Below are positions 32,192-41,289 of a stretch of 50,728 nt of DNA, one piece after another (within the stretch, counting starts at the first letter, position 1; every line of letters begins with the position of its first letter). This stretch comes from an uncultured Alphaproteobacteria bacterium. GTDB lineage: Bacteria; Pseudomonadota; Alphaproteobacteria; RF32; CAG-239. The notes beneath the pieces were generated by a model. That model had not been told where the DNA came from. It searched no databases and worked only from the letters and a program-made list of their open reading frames with translations. The translations under genes and the position numbers were made by a program. The stretch covers positions 1-50,728 of the forward strand of contig CALXRP010000014.1 of NCBI GenBank assembly GCA_944390885.1. The letters are read 5' to 3'.

Positions 32192-33346
32192 ATGTCATCC
32201 AAAAGCAGATTATATATTTCAACAATTATTTTCAGCGGAATGCTCTTTGGCGCTGTTTCGGCGCAGGCTATTGAAACAAAAGCCAAAAACCTTATCCTGA
32301 TAGACTATGAAACCGGTCAGACCTTAACGGCCAAAGATGCCCAGAGAATGATCCCTCCGGCTTCGATGAGCAAATTGATGACAATCTATATGGTCTTTGA
32401 AAAAATAAAAGATGGTTCACTTTCTCTTGACGATACTTTTACCGTAAGCGAAAATGCCTGGCGCAAAGGCGGTGCTGCCAGCGGAAGTTCTACCATGTTC
32501 CTCTCAATCGGAGAAAAAGTCCGGGTAGAAGACTTGATTAAAGGAATGATTATCCAATCCGGCAACGATGCCTGCATTGTAGCTGCTGAAAATTTGGCCG
32601 GTAGCGAAGAAGACTTTGCGGAAGAAATGAACAAAAAAGCCCGCGCTTTGGGGCTGAACAACAGTTCTTTTGTCAATGCCACCGGATGGCCGCATCCAGA
32701 TCAGCGCATGTCGGTTGAAGATTTGGCCAAATTGGCACGCCGCCTGATTTCTGAATTTCCGGAATATTACCATATTTTCGCCGAAAAAAACTTTACGCAT
32801 AACAACATCAAACAAGGCAACCGCAATCCGCTTTTGTATTCAATGCCTTATGCTGACGGCCTGAAAACCGGTCACACCGAAGAAGCCGGCTTCTGTCTGG
32901 TCGGCTCGGCCAAGAAAGATAACCGCCGGTTAATTAGCGTCATGTCCGGATTAAAGAGCAATAAAGAGCGCTCTGAAGAAGCCGAGAAAATCATGAACTG
33001 GGGTTTCCGGGAATTTGACAACTACACCATGCTGACTGAAGGACAAAAAATTGCCGATATTCCGGTCTGGTTCGGCAAGGACAACACCGTCGGATTGGTT
33101 GTCGGAGAAAAAGTCCGCAACACACTGCAAAAAAGCAAAATAAACAAAGTTAAAATGACTGCAATTTATGACAAACCCGTTCAGGCTCCGATAAAAAAAG
33201 GCGATCGCTTGGGTGTTATAAAAATAGAAATTCCGGGACAACCGCAGGCAGAAATTCCTCTCCTTGCCGATAAAGATGTTGAAAAGCTCGGCTTCTTTGG
33301 CAAGATTGCCGAAAACTTCCGTTATCTTTTGTTTGGGAAAAACTGA
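32192..33346 (+). CDS. dacC: D-alanyl-D-alanine carboxypeptidase (PBP5/6 type)
   Basis: It trims the terminal D-Ala from peptidoglycan pentapeptides in the periplasm. The 384-residue product has a signal peptide ending AQAIE. The three penicillin-binding motifs are SMSK (Ser58, Lys61), SGN at 123-125 and KTG at 225-227. A C-terminal PBP5-type beta domain starts near 285. An amphipathic membrane-anchoring end (FGKIAENFRYLLFGKN) follows. The stop overlaps tmk by one base. The equivalent gene is often named dacF. Confidence 0.95.
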   Translation: MSSKSRLYISTIIFSGMLFGAVSAQAIETKAKNLILIDYETGQTLTAKDAQRMIPPASMSKLMTIYMVFEKIKDGSLSLDDTFTVSENAWRKGGAASGSSTMFLSIGEKVRVEDLIKGMIIQSGNDACIVAAENLAGSEEDFAEEMNKKARALGLNNSSFVNATGWPHPDQRMSVEDLAKLARRLISEFPEYYHIFAEKNFTHNNIKQGNRNPLLYSMPYADGLKTGHTEEAGFCLVGSAKKDNRRLISVMSGLKSNKERSEEAEKIMNWGFREFDNYTMLTEGQKIADIPVWFGKDNTVGLVVGEKVRNTLQKSKINKVKMTAIYDKPVQAPIKKGDRLGVIKIEIPGQPQAEIPLLADKDVEKLGFFGKIAENFRYLLFGKN

Positions 33347-34014
33347 TGACCGACAGAAAAGGGGTCTTTATAACGCTTGAAGGCGGAGAGGGAACCGGAA
33401 AATCAACTCAACTAAAACTATTGTCGCAAACCCTGACCGAAGCGGGAATCGCCAATATAACGACAAAAGAACCCGGCGGCACGGAAATCGGACAAGAGCT
33501 GCGCAGAATACTGGTTACCGGGGACAAAGACAAATGTGATGCAGTTGCCGAAGCTTTACTTTATTACGCCGACCGCCGCATTCATCTGACGACAAAAATC
33601 TGGCCGGCGTTAGAAAAAGGATGCTGGGTTCTGAGTGACCGCTTTGCTGATTCGACTGTTGCTTACCAATATTATGGTTACAACAAACGCATTTCGCAAG
33701 AAATGCTGGATGATCTATACCGGATGTCCGTCGGAAAATTCAAACCGGATATGACGATTCTGTTAGATATAGACCCTCGCATCGGCCTGGAACGTTCATT
33801 AAAAAAAGCGCAGGGAATGTCTGTAAAAGAAACTAGACATGAAAGCCGCGGCATTGAATTTCACAACAATCTGAGAGCAGGGTATCTTGAAATGGCTGCC
33901 CGGGAACCGGAACGTTTTGTTGTTCTGAATGCCGACAAAAGCATTGAAGACTTGCATAAAGATATCGTAAAAAATGTCAGCGAAAGGTTTGGGCTCAGTT
34001 TATGCCGGAAGTAG
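33346..34014 (+). CDS. tmk: Thymidylate kinase
   Basis: It phosphorylates dTMP to dTDP for DNA synthesis. The 222-residue product has P-loop LEGGEGTGKSTQ at about residues 9-20, the DR motif in VLSDRFADSTVAYQ, and TKEPGGTEIGQELRR. It overlaps dacC by one base and holB by 13 bases, the usual tight packing of this cluster. Confidence 0.97.
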   Translation: MTDRKGVFITLEGGEGTGKSTQLKLLSQTLTEAGIANITTKEPGGTEIGQELRRILVTGDKDKCDAVAEALLYYADRRIHLTTKIWPALEKGCWVLSDRFADSTVAYQYYGYNKRISQEMLDDLYRMSVGKFKPDMTILLDIDPRIGLERSLKKAQGMSVKETRHESRGIEFHNNLRAGYLEMAAREPERFVVLNADKSIEDLHKDIVKNVSERFGLSLCRK

Positions 34015-35060
34015 GAGAAACATATATCACCCCGCGCACCAATCCCTTTCTGCTTGGGCACGAAGAGGCGGAAAAATTTCTGTTAGACGCCTGGAAAAAC
34101 AATTCCCTGCACAATTCCTGGCTCTTTTCTGGCATTGAAGGAATCGGCAAAGCCACGCTGGCTTACAAATTTGCCCGTTTTTTGCTAAGCGCTGATCAAA
34201 CGAAAAAAGAACAGTATACTTCGCTGGACATCCCCCCAGATGATAAAGTTTTCAAGCTTGTTGCCAACAATTCTCACCCGGATTTGAAAATCATTGAACG
34301 GGATTATACCGATACGGACCGCAAAAAAATCCTGAAAGCCATCAAAGACGGCGAACAATTATCGGACGAGGAGTTGCAAGGATTAAAACGCTCAGCCTTT
34401 ATCCGGGTGGATGATGTCAGAACGATCAACGAATTTCTGTCAAAACGCTCTTCTCAGGACGGCTGGCGGGTCGTTATTGTCGACAGCATTGATGATATGA
34501 ACGCTTCCAGTGCCAATGCGATTTTAAAAATTTTGGAAGAACCGCCGCACAAAACAGTTTTGATGTTGATAAGCCACAACCCGAACCGTCTGCTGCCGAC
34601 CATCAAATCCCGCTGTGCAAAATTAAACTTAAAACCGTTGAGCGATGCCAATCTTGCGTCATTATTGCGTCGCTACCGCCCGGAAATGAAAGAAAATGAA
34701 ATAAAAGAACTGGCAGCAATTTGCTCAGGCAGCATCGGAAAAGCGCTGAACTATGCAGACAATAACGCTTTGGCCCGTTATCATGAACTGGAAAAACTTA
34801 TTATGTCCGGCAACGCGTTCAAATTATCCGACCTCCTTAATTTCTGCGACCGGGCTGTCGCTGATGAAGACAGCTATGAGTTAGCCAAAAGTCTGCTGCT
34901 GAAAATCATCCGCCAACTCATACACCAATCCGGCAAAATAGAAGAAATATCGGAAAGCTGGGATGAAGCTTTAAAAATTTTTAACGAAACCGAGAGCCTG
35001 AACCTCGATAAAAAACAGGCATTGATAACAATTATAAGCAACTTATGCAAGAGGATATAA
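34002..35060 (+). CDS. holB: DNA polymerase III delta' subunit
   Basis: Delta' is part of the clamp loader that places the sliding clamp on DNA. The 352-residue product has an AAA+ layout with GIEGIGKATLAYKFARFLL near residues 44-62, a degenerate P-loop as usual for this non-hydrolysing subunit. ANAILKILEEPP and the SRC motif in IKSRCAKLNL follow. The Cys4 zinc site of E. coli HolB is absent, as in other alphaproteobacteria. It is followed by tatD after one base; metG, often found between them, is missing. Confidence 0.93.
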   Translation: MPEVGETYITPRTNPFLLGHEEAEKFLLDAWKNNSLHNSWLFSGIEGIGKATLAYKFARFLLSADQTKKEQYTSLDIPPDDKVFKLVANNSHPDLKIIERDYTDTDRKKILKAIKDGEQLSDEELQGLKRSAFIRVDDVRTINEFLSKRSSQDGWRVVIVDSIDDMNASSANAILKILEEPPHKTVLMLISHNPNRLLPTIKSRCAKLNLKPLSDANLASLLRRYRPEMKENEIKELAAICSGSIGKALNYADNNALARYHELEKLIMSGNAFKLSDLLNFCDRAVADEDSYELAKSLLLKIIRQLIHQSGKIEEISESWDEALKIFNETESLNLDKKQALITIISNLCKRI

Positions 35061-35061
35061 A

Positions 35062-35856
35062 ATGTTAATTGACAGTCACTGTCATCTTGATTTTAACGAT
35101 TTTGAAGACGACTTTGAAGAAATTTTGGCTCGGGCAAGAGAAAACGGCGTAACCGCAATGCTTAACGCCGGCAACAATATCGGCGAACTGGAAAACCAGT
35201 TAAAAATCTCGGAAAGATATCCGTTTATTTATACCGCAGTCGGTGTTCATCCGCATAACGCCGCCGAATATCCGGAGATCAAAGCCGCAGATTTTATTGA
35301 AAAATCAGCACACAAAAAAGTTGTCGGTATTGGAGAATGCGGACTGGATTACTACTACGATTATTCGCCCAAAAATATTCAGCAGAAGGTATTTATTGAA
35401 CAGATTAAAGCCGCTCAACAGACCGGACTGCCTCTGATTGTTCATACCAGAGATGCTGATGATGATACAATTTCAATTTTGGGAGATTATTATAAAAAAG
35501 AGCCGTTCAGCGGAGAAATCCATTGCTTTTCCACCTCTAAAAAACTGGCTGACTTTGCTTTGTCCATCGGATTTTATATTTCGGCGTCGGGCATCATAAC
35601 GTTTAACCGCTCGGCCGAGTTGAGGGATATTTTCAAAGAAATACCGACAGACCGCCTGCTGATAGAAACAGACTCTCCTTTTTTGGCGCCCATCCCGTTG
35701 CGTGGCCGCCGCAATGAACCGTCTTTCATTATTCATACGGCGGAAAAGCTGGCTCAATTAAAGGAACTGCCGTTTGACAAACTGGCTCAGATAACCTCTG
35801 ACAATTTCTATCGTTTGTTCCGCAAAGCCAGCGACAAAGGGAGATATGAGTACTAA
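35062..35856 (+). CDS. tatD: TatD-family metal-dependent DNase
   Basis: The 264-residue product has all TatD metal-site motifs: IDSHCHLDF at residues 3-11, the catalytic GIGECGLDYYYD, PLIVHTRDADDD, the GEIHCFS His, and ETDSPFLAP. Family members are 3'-5' exonucleases linked to DNA repair and quality control. It starts one base after holB and overlaps the next gene by 11 bases. Confidence 0.95.
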   Translation: MLIDSHCHLDFNDFEDDFEEILARARENGVTAMLNAGNNIGELENQLKISERYPFIYTAVGVHPHNAAEYPEIKAADFIEKSAHKKVVGIGECGLDYYYDYSPKNIQQKVFIEQIKAAQQTGLPLIVHTRDADDDTISILGDYYKKEPFSGEIHCFSTSKKLADFALSIGFYISASGIITFNRSAELRDIFKEIPTDRLLIETDSPFLAPIPLRGRRNEPSFIIHTAEKLAQLKELPFDKLAQITSDNFYRLFRKASDKGRYEY

Positions 35857-36643
35857 AATGAGAAAGATCACTTTTCTGGGCAGCGGAGCTGCTCCCGGGG
35901 TTCCGTCATTATGTTGCGGTTTCGGCGATTGCAATCCCTCAAACCCCAAAAATATTCGTTCCCGCACATCAACCTATATTGAATATGACGGCGTAAAAAT
36001 TCTGATAGATACGTCACCGGATTTGCGATGGCAACTCATAAACAACAATATCCGCCGTTTAGACGGTATATTATACACTCATGTTCACGCCGATCATCTT
36101 CACGGCATTGATGAACTGCGGGAAATCAACCGTCTGACCGGAGAAAGCCTGAATTACTATGCCACGGCTTTCAGTAATGCGCATATTGAAGAACGTTTTT
36201 CTTACCTGATTGCTCAAAAGCAAAAAAGCTGCGACGTCATCCGCCGGCCAAGCCTTATTTCCAATATCATAAGCCCGAATGAACCTTTTTTTATTAAAGG
36301 ACTGAAGATCACGCCGCTCCGGCTTTTAGGACACAATATTGAAAGTATCGGCTATGCGTTCAATGACGGAGAACTTGTATACATTGCCGATTTTAAAAGC
36401 CTTGACGACAGTGTGTTTGATATGATAAAAAAGACGCCTGCTTTATTGGTAATGCCGCTGACCACGCCTTTCGGCCAACAGTTTCATGCCGGATTGGATG
36501 AAGTGCTCGGTTACATTGCCCGCATAAAGCCGCAAAAAGCAGTCCTCAATCATATGGCCTCGGAATGCGACTATGATGCAATAAACGCCGCAACGCCTGA
36601 AAATATCGAACCGGCTTATGATAATCTGAGTATAGAATTTTAA
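35846..36643 (+). CDS. Metallo-beta-lactamase fold hydrolase (PhnP-like)
   Basis: The 265-residue product has FLGSGAAPGVPSLCCGFGDC at the start, the metal-binding THVHADHLHGIDELR, IADFKSLDD, and the late NHMASECDYD. This matches the PhnP-like phosphodiesterase group that follows tatD in many alphaproteobacteria. The ATG at 35846 is used here; another at 35858 would give MRKITFLGSG, closer to the usual family start, and neither has an ideal ribosome-binding site. A cyclic phosphodiesterase activity is likely. Confidence 0.9.
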   Translation: MSTKMRKITFLGSGAAPGVPSLCCGFGDCNPSNPKNIRSRTSTYIEYDGVKILIDTSPDLRWQLINNNIRRLDGILYTHVHADHLHGIDELREINRLTGESLNYYATAFSNAHIEERFSYLIAQKQKSCDVIRRPSLISNIISPNEPFFIKGLKITPLRLLGHNIESIGYAFNDGELVYIADFKSLDDSVFDMIKKTPALLVMPLTTPFGQQFHAGLDEVLGYIARIKPQKAVLNHMASECDYDAINAATPENIEPAYDNLSIEF

Positions 36644-36664
36644 ATAACGAAAGGGCAAAATAAC

Positions 36665-37525
36665 ATGTTATGTATTTATCATATTGCTGATCATGATGGC
36701 AAAGGATCTGCCGGCATTGTCCGCAGCCAATATCCCAATGCCGAATTTTATGGCTTTAATCATGATATGGAAATCCCTTATGACAAAATCAAAGAACACG
36801 ACCAGATTGTCATTTGCGATATTGCTTTACCGGTTGAATATATGTTTGAGCTGAACCAAACCAAAGACCTGACCTGGATCGACCACCATATTTCCGTCAT
36901 TAATGAATATGACCGTCTGATGTCCGATGGCAAACACACGGCCATAAAGGGGTTGCGCAGGGTAGGGACTGCAGCAATGGTCTTGACCTGGGAATATTTT
37001 TATCCCGACCGGCCGGTTCCTGAAGGGATCAGACTCCTCGGTCTGAATGATCTGTTTGACCTGAAAGATCCCCGTGTCCGCCCGTTTGAATATGCCATAC
37101 AGTCTTTAGGCGTCAACCGTCCGACAGATCCGATCTGGCAGCAGTTGATCAATAATGAAATCAATATTGATGAAATGGTAGCAAAAGGAGAGGGCATCTT
37201 ATCTTGGATAAAAATCCGCAACTACCGCCTGGTCCGAACACTGGCTTTTGAAAGCAGTTACATGGGATACCGTTGCATTTGCGCCAATATGCCGCAAGGT
37301 TATTCCGAATTTTTTGATTCCGTTGACAATCTGAATGAATATGACATCATGATCAATTTTTATATGGATAAAAACAACAAATGGAAAATGACTTTTTATT
37401 CCGAAAAAGAAATTGACGTTTCAAAAATTGCCGAGAGTTTTGGCGGCGGCGGTCATTTTCATGCCGCAGGAGCATCAGGACTGCGCAAGCTGCCCGAATT
37501 CTTGGCAGTCGGCCTAAAAAAATAG
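36665..37525 (+). CDS. DHH-family phosphoesterase
   Basis: The 286-residue product begins CIYHIADHDGKGSAGIVRS and has TWIDHHISVINEYD, matching the DHH domain metal motifs. The DHHA1 substrate-binding motif GGGGHFHAAGASG is near the end. Relatives act on nanoRNA, cyclic dinucleotide products or phosphonoester bonds; the short form lacks membrane or sensor domains. GAAAGGG precedes the start. The likely role is nucleotide or short-RNA hydrolysis. Confidence 0.9.
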   Translation: MLCIYHIADHDGKGSAGIVRSQYPNAEFYGFNHDMEIPYDKIKEHDQIVICDIALPVEYMFELNQTKDLTWIDHHISVINEYDRLMSDGKHTAIKGLRRVGTAAMVLTWEYFYPDRPVPEGIRLLGLNDLFDLKDPRVRPFEYAIQSLGVNRPTDPIWQQLINNEINIDEMVAKGEGILSWIKIRNYRLVRTLAFESSYMGYRCICANMPQGYSEFFDSVDNLNEYDIMINFYMDKNNKWKMTFYSEKEIDVSKIAESFGGGGHFHAAGASGLRKLPEFLAVGLKK

Positions 37526-37544
37526 TTTTAATTGAAAAGCATTG

Positions 37545-37587
37545 TTTTCTCCTTATATAAGATTCAAAAATCAAAATAAGGAGAAAA
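37545..37587 (+). promoter_or_regulatory. Stem that would hide the ribosome-binding site of the iron alcohol dehydrogenase
   Basis: TTTTCTCCTTAT (37545-37556) is perfectly complementary to ATAAGGAGAAAA (37576-37587), with a 19-nt loop. The right arm contains the whole AAGGAG ribosome-binding site (37578-37583), 8 nt before the ATG at 37592. In RNA the 12-bp stem would block initiation unless opened. There is no T-run that would make it an ordinary terminator. Confidence 0.6.
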
Positions 37588-37591
37588 TTTT

Positions 37592-38752
37592 ATGCATTTT
37601 GAATATTACATGCCCACCCGGTTAATTTTTGGCCGGGGCCGATTGAAAGAACTCTCCGAATTTTCTTTTCCCGGCGACAAAGCCCTGATTATCATCACCC
37701 ACGGACAATCAATGAGAAGTTTGGGCTACCTCGGATCCGTTATTGAGGCTTTAAGGATTGCCGGAGTGGAATCTGTTGTGTATGACCATATTTTTCCCAA
37801 TCCCTCGGATATTCAGATCATGGGAGCTGCAGAACTGGCTCGCAATGAAAAATGTAACATGATTATCGGACTGGGTGGTGGAAGCGCAATAGATGCCGCC
37901 AAAGCAACGGCTCTGATGGTCAACAACCCCGGAACATATTGGGATTATGCCAAATTCGGCAAAGAACCCGAAGAAAAAATCTTGCCTGTAATTGCCATCC
38001 CGACAACTTCGGGAACCGGCTCGGAAACAAATCCATGGTGTATCATCACAAATCAGGAGACCAAAGAAAAAATTGCCTTTGGCAACCCTCGCTCTTTTCC
38101 GATATTATCCGTTATTGACCCGGAACTGATGCTTTCTGTTCCGCCACATTTAACCGCTTATCAGGGAATGGAAGCTTTTTTTCACGCTGTTGAAGGATAT
38201 CTGACCAACATTGCAGAACCGATAAGCGATACATACGCTCTCGATGCCATCCGCAGAATATCTCAGTTTTTACCGATGGCTGCTGCCGATGGAACAAATC
38301 TGCAGGCACGTGAAGAAATGGCCTTGGCTGCCATGCAATCAGGAATTGTTGCCGGCTTGGCCGGTTGTATGGCAGAATATGCCATGGAACATGTTCTTTC
38401 CATTTATTATCCCCAGCTTCCCCATGGTGCCGGTATGATTGCCTTGGCAATTCCGTATTTCACTTTTTTGTTGGAAAAAGAACGCAAAAAAACAGAAATC
38501 CGGTTCACCGATATGGCTCATGTCATGGGCTGGCCGGGAGAAAAACCGGAAGAGTTTATTGACGCACTGAAAGTCTTGATCCGGGAAATCGGAATGAGTG
38601 AGCTGCATTTGTCCGACTGGGGAATTAATGCCGCCGATGCCGAACTTCTTTCTTCTGAATCATTTGAAACCTTGGGTTTTCTCTATGATTCTGACACTGA
38701 ACAGCCTCTTCAGAGCGGCAATGCCTGCATTATCCGTGGGTCTGTCAATTAG
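37592..38752 (+). CDS. Iron-containing alcohol dehydrogenase
   Basis: The 386-residue product belongs to the group III (YqhD/butanol dehydrogenase-like) family, which reduces aldehydes with NAD(P)H. Cofactor motifs include GLGGGSAIDAAKA (about residues 91-103) and IPTTSGTGSE. The predicted metal ligands are residue 194 in GMEAFFH, His198, His264 in AMEHVLS and His278 in LPHGAGM. Residue 194 is Glu where the family normally has Asp. Its ribosome-binding site is buried in a perfect stem. The gene appears to be a single-gene unit. Confidence 0.92.
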   Translation: MHFEYYMPTRLIFGRGRLKELSEFSFPGDKALIIITHGQSMRSLGYLGSVIEALRIAGVESVVYDHIFPNPSDIQIMGAAELARNEKCNMIIGLGGGSAIDAAKATALMVNNPGTYWDYAKFGKEPEEKILPVIAIPTTSGTGSETNPWCIITNQETKEKIAFGNPRSFPILSVIDPELMLSVPPHLTAYQGMEAFFHAVEGYLTNIAEPISDTYALDAIRRISQFLPMAAADGTNLQAREEMALAAMQSGIVAGLAGCMAEYAMEHVLSIYYPQLPHGAGMIALAIPYFTFLLEKERKKTEIRFTDMAHVMGWPGEKPEEFIDALKVLIREIGMSELHLSDWGINAADAELLSSESFETLGFLYDSDTEQPLQSGNACIIRGSVN

Positions 38753-38790
38753 TCCGGTCAAAGTCCCGGCTTATAACCTGATTTTTTTGC

Positions 38791-38819
38791 TTGAGATATT
38801 TCGATTCCGGGAGTAAAAT
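38791..38819 (+). promoter_or_regulatory. Probable promoter of the SNase-like/trkH unit
   Basis: TTGAGA (38791-38796), a 17-nt spacer and TAAAAT (38814-38819) lie about 75 nt before the start of the SNase-like gene. Confidence 0.5.
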
Positions 38820-38894
38820 TCCGTTAAATAACGATTTATCGTGCCGACAACTGTGCTTAATATTAGGTCGGACAAAAGCAAAAAGGTGTGAGAA

Positions 38895-39743
38895 ATGAGA
38901 AAAAGAAGAGATGATGACCATATCGAACTGACTGGTTTTCCCAAATATCTGCACAAATTCGTCAGAATCATAACCTTTCCGTTCCGTAAACCGGCAATTT
39001 TTATCCCTTTGCTGATTTTGGCATATCTCATCCCGACTTTTATCGGCGCCAAGCCGGCTGAAGTCCATTTATGGTATTGGCAAAAGATTAGCGGCCTCTT
39101 CAGTACCGTAAAAGACAAAGTTCAGGATACGGGCAAAAATATCATCCCCGACGCTGTCAAAGACCTTGGCAAACAAACCTTAAACACTTTCCGCGGGCAC
39201 GAAGAGAATACCGACAAAATTGTAAACCTTCCGGAAAACAGTCCTCGCGCCATCCGGCGGCAAATGTTTGAACAAGCCCAAAACACAACCCCCAAGGCCA
39301 TCGACATCATGCAACAGCCTAATGACGTTCAAGTTGCCCAAATTGTTTCACAAGAAAATTCTGCCACAGCCGAACCAAAGCCGGTTGAACAACCTGTCTT
39401 GCCGGAAAAAGCTAAAGAAAAAGCCAAAAAGAAACTTGATCTGATCTATTTGGTAACACCGCAGGAGTTCAACGGAGAAGCCTTGGTTCGCAATGCCAAT
39501 GAAATAATTATTGACGGCAACAATATTTTCCTGTTCGGGATTTATGTTGACCCGTCTTCTCCCAAAGGGATTGAAGGGAAAGCCCATCTTGAAAAACTGG
39601 TTAACGGCAACTCCGTCAAATGCATTGCCGAAGCTTATACCAAACAAGGATATGCAACGGCATACTGCTTTGCCGGCGGTAAAAACCTGAATTATGAAAT
39701 GGTAGACAGCGGCTATTCCAAAGACGTTGCTTTAGAAAGATAA
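38895..39743 (+). CDS. Membrane-anchored protein with a degenerate SNase-like domain
   Basis: The 282-residue product has one transmembrane segment near residues 33-50. A long, probably disordered linker follows, with many Lys, Glu, Pro and Gln. The C-terminal domain (about 190-282) fits the staphylococcal-nuclease OB-fold: NEIIIDGNNIFLFGIYVDP, GIEGKAHLEKLVNGNSVKC, then GYATAYCFAGGKNLNYEMVDSGY. The Arg/Glu catalytic residues of active nucleases are not evident, so a binding role is more likely. It lies 4 nt before trkH. Confidence 0.65.
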   Translation: MRKRRDDDHIELTGFPKYLHKFVRIITFPFRKPAIFIPLLILAYLIPTFIGAKPAEVHLWYWQKISGLFSTVKDKVQDTGKNIIPDAVKDLGKQTLNTFRGHEENTDKIVNLPENSPRAIRRQMFEQAQNTTPKAIDIMQQPNDVQVAQIVSQENSATAEPKPVEQPVLPEKAKEKAKKKLDLIYLVTPQEFNGEALVRNANEIIIDGNNIFLFGIYVDPSSPKGIEGKAHLEKLVNGNSVKCIAEAYTKQGYATAYCFAGGKNLNYEMVDSGYSKDVALER

Positions 39744-39747
39744 GAAT

Positions 39748-41193
39748 ATGTGGCAGCCGGTTTTTATGGTCAGCGGCTTTTTTATGAGCATTATGGGGCT
39801 TGCCATGCTTATCCCGGCCGCATTGGATATGTATGACAGCGGTGAAAATTGGTCATATTTTCTCAATTCCGCCATAATTTCTTTATTCCTCGGCCTTTCT
39901 CTTTATCTGGCCAATCATACTGAAATCAAAAAGCTCAGCCTCCAGCAGGGCTATTTATTAACCGCCGGCAGCTGGATCAGCATTATCCTGATTTCTGCGC
40001 TTCCATTTCTTCAGACCGGTGTCTCTGAGAACTTTGCCGACGCATTGTTTGAATCTGCTTCAGGACTAACCGGAACGGGAGCCACTGTCTTTGCCGATTT
40101 AGACAGTCTTCCACGCTCAATATTGTTGTGGCGATCACTTCTCTGCGGCCTCGGCGGAATAGGGATCGTGGTCTTTGCCATTGCTATCCTGCCGTTCCTG
40201 GGTATCGGCGGTATGCAGATATTTCAACATGAAAGTTCTGATTTCAATGACAAATTAATGCCCAAACTCAGCTATTTGGCCAAAAGAATCATCTTCATAT
40301 ATTTGCTTCTGGTTATTTGCTGCCTTCTTGCATTAAAATTTTCCGGCATGAACTGGTTTGACGCCCTGAATCATGCATTAAGCACGGTTGCTACTTGTGG
40401 ACTTTCTACCAAAGATGAATCCATAGCTTTCTACAACAGTGCCCAAATAGACCTTGTTATTACACTATTTATGTTTCTGGGATCTCTGCCGCTGACTTAT
40501 TACTATGTCATCATCATTAACAAAAATATTCACTCTTTGCGAACGGCACAAGTCATTTTTTATCTCAAAATACTGTTTGTTTATATCGCCGGAACAACGG
40601 CCTGGCTTTGGCTGAGCGGCTATTATCCAAACTTCTGGACTGCTCTCCGTTTTGCCTCGTTCAATGTTGTATCCGTCACAACCACAACAGGTTATGCCTC
40701 TACTGACTACTTGCTCTGGGGCAATTTAAGTAGTGTCATTTTTCTGGTTTTTGCCTTAACGGGAGGATGCACGGGTTCAACAACCGGCTCAATTAAAATT
40801 TTCCGATGGCAGGTTGTATTGGCTTTTATCAAAAAACACTTAATTTCGGCTGTTGAACCAAACCGGGTTGTACCTGTTAAAATCGGAACCTTAACCAGCG
40901 ATAACAAAATTGTATCTTCGGTATTTGTGTTCCTTTCAGCATATTTCTTCAGTATTATTATCTTAACTTTCCTTTTGGCATTGTTCGGATTGGATTTTGA
41001 CACGGCATTAAGCGCTGTCATAGGCTGCATCACCAATTCCGGCCCGGGAATAGAAAAAAGCATCGGCCCGGTCGGCAACTATGGTGCATTAAGCGAATAC
41101 AGCAAATATCTTCTTTCTTTTGCCATGCTTCTTGGTCGCTTGGAAATTATGACCATCTTGGTTATTATGACCCGCAGCTTTTGGAAACAATAA
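39748..41193 (+). CDS. trkH: Trk potassium uptake protein TrkH
   Basis: TrkH is the membrane channel of the Trk potassium uptake system, gated by TrkA. The 481-residue product has the four-fold pore-loop pattern: ESASGLTGTGATVF, LSTVATCGLST, VSVTTTTGYAS and CITNSGPGIE, with the filter glycines visible. CTGSTTGSIKIFRWQ follows the third loop. It starts 4 nt after the SNase-like gene. trkA is at 20782. Confidence 0.94.
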   Translation: MWQPVFMVSGFFMSIMGLAMLIPAALDMYDSGENWSYFLNSAIISLFLGLSLYLANHTEIKKLSLQQGYLLTAGSWISIILISALPFLQTGVSENFADALFESASGLTGTGATVFADLDSLPRSILLWRSLLCGLGGIGIVVFAIAILPFLGIGGMQIFQHESSDFNDKLMPKLSYLAKRIIFIYLLLVICCLLALKFSGMNWFDALNHALSTVATCGLSTKDESIAFYNSAQIDLVITLFMFLGSLPLTYYYVIIINKNIHSLRTAQVIFYLKILFVYIAGTTAWLWLSGYYPNFWTALRFASFNVVSVTTTTGYASTDYLLWGNLSSVIFLVFALTGGCTGSTTGSIKIFRWQVVLAFIKKHLISAVEPNRVVPVKIGTLTSDNKIVSSVFVFLSAYFFSIIILTFLLALFGLDFDTALSAVIGCITNSGPGIEKSIGPVGNYGALSEYSKYLLSFAMLLGRLEIMTILVIMTRSFWKQ

Positions 41194-41234
41194 AAAAACA
41201 TTTTAATTTCTTTCAGCGCATTCTCAGATAGTAT

Positions 41235-41276
41235 GTAAAAAAATCCCTGAACCATCATTTGGATCAGGGATTTTTC
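41235..41276. terminator. Bidirectional terminator between trkH and the DUF2155 gene
   Basis: AAAATCCCTGA and TCAGGGATTTTT form a stem with a 13-nt loop, with an A-run on one side and a T-run on the other. It can stop the two convergent transcripts. Confidence 0.85.
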
Positions 41277-41289
41277 TAAAAAGTGAAGA

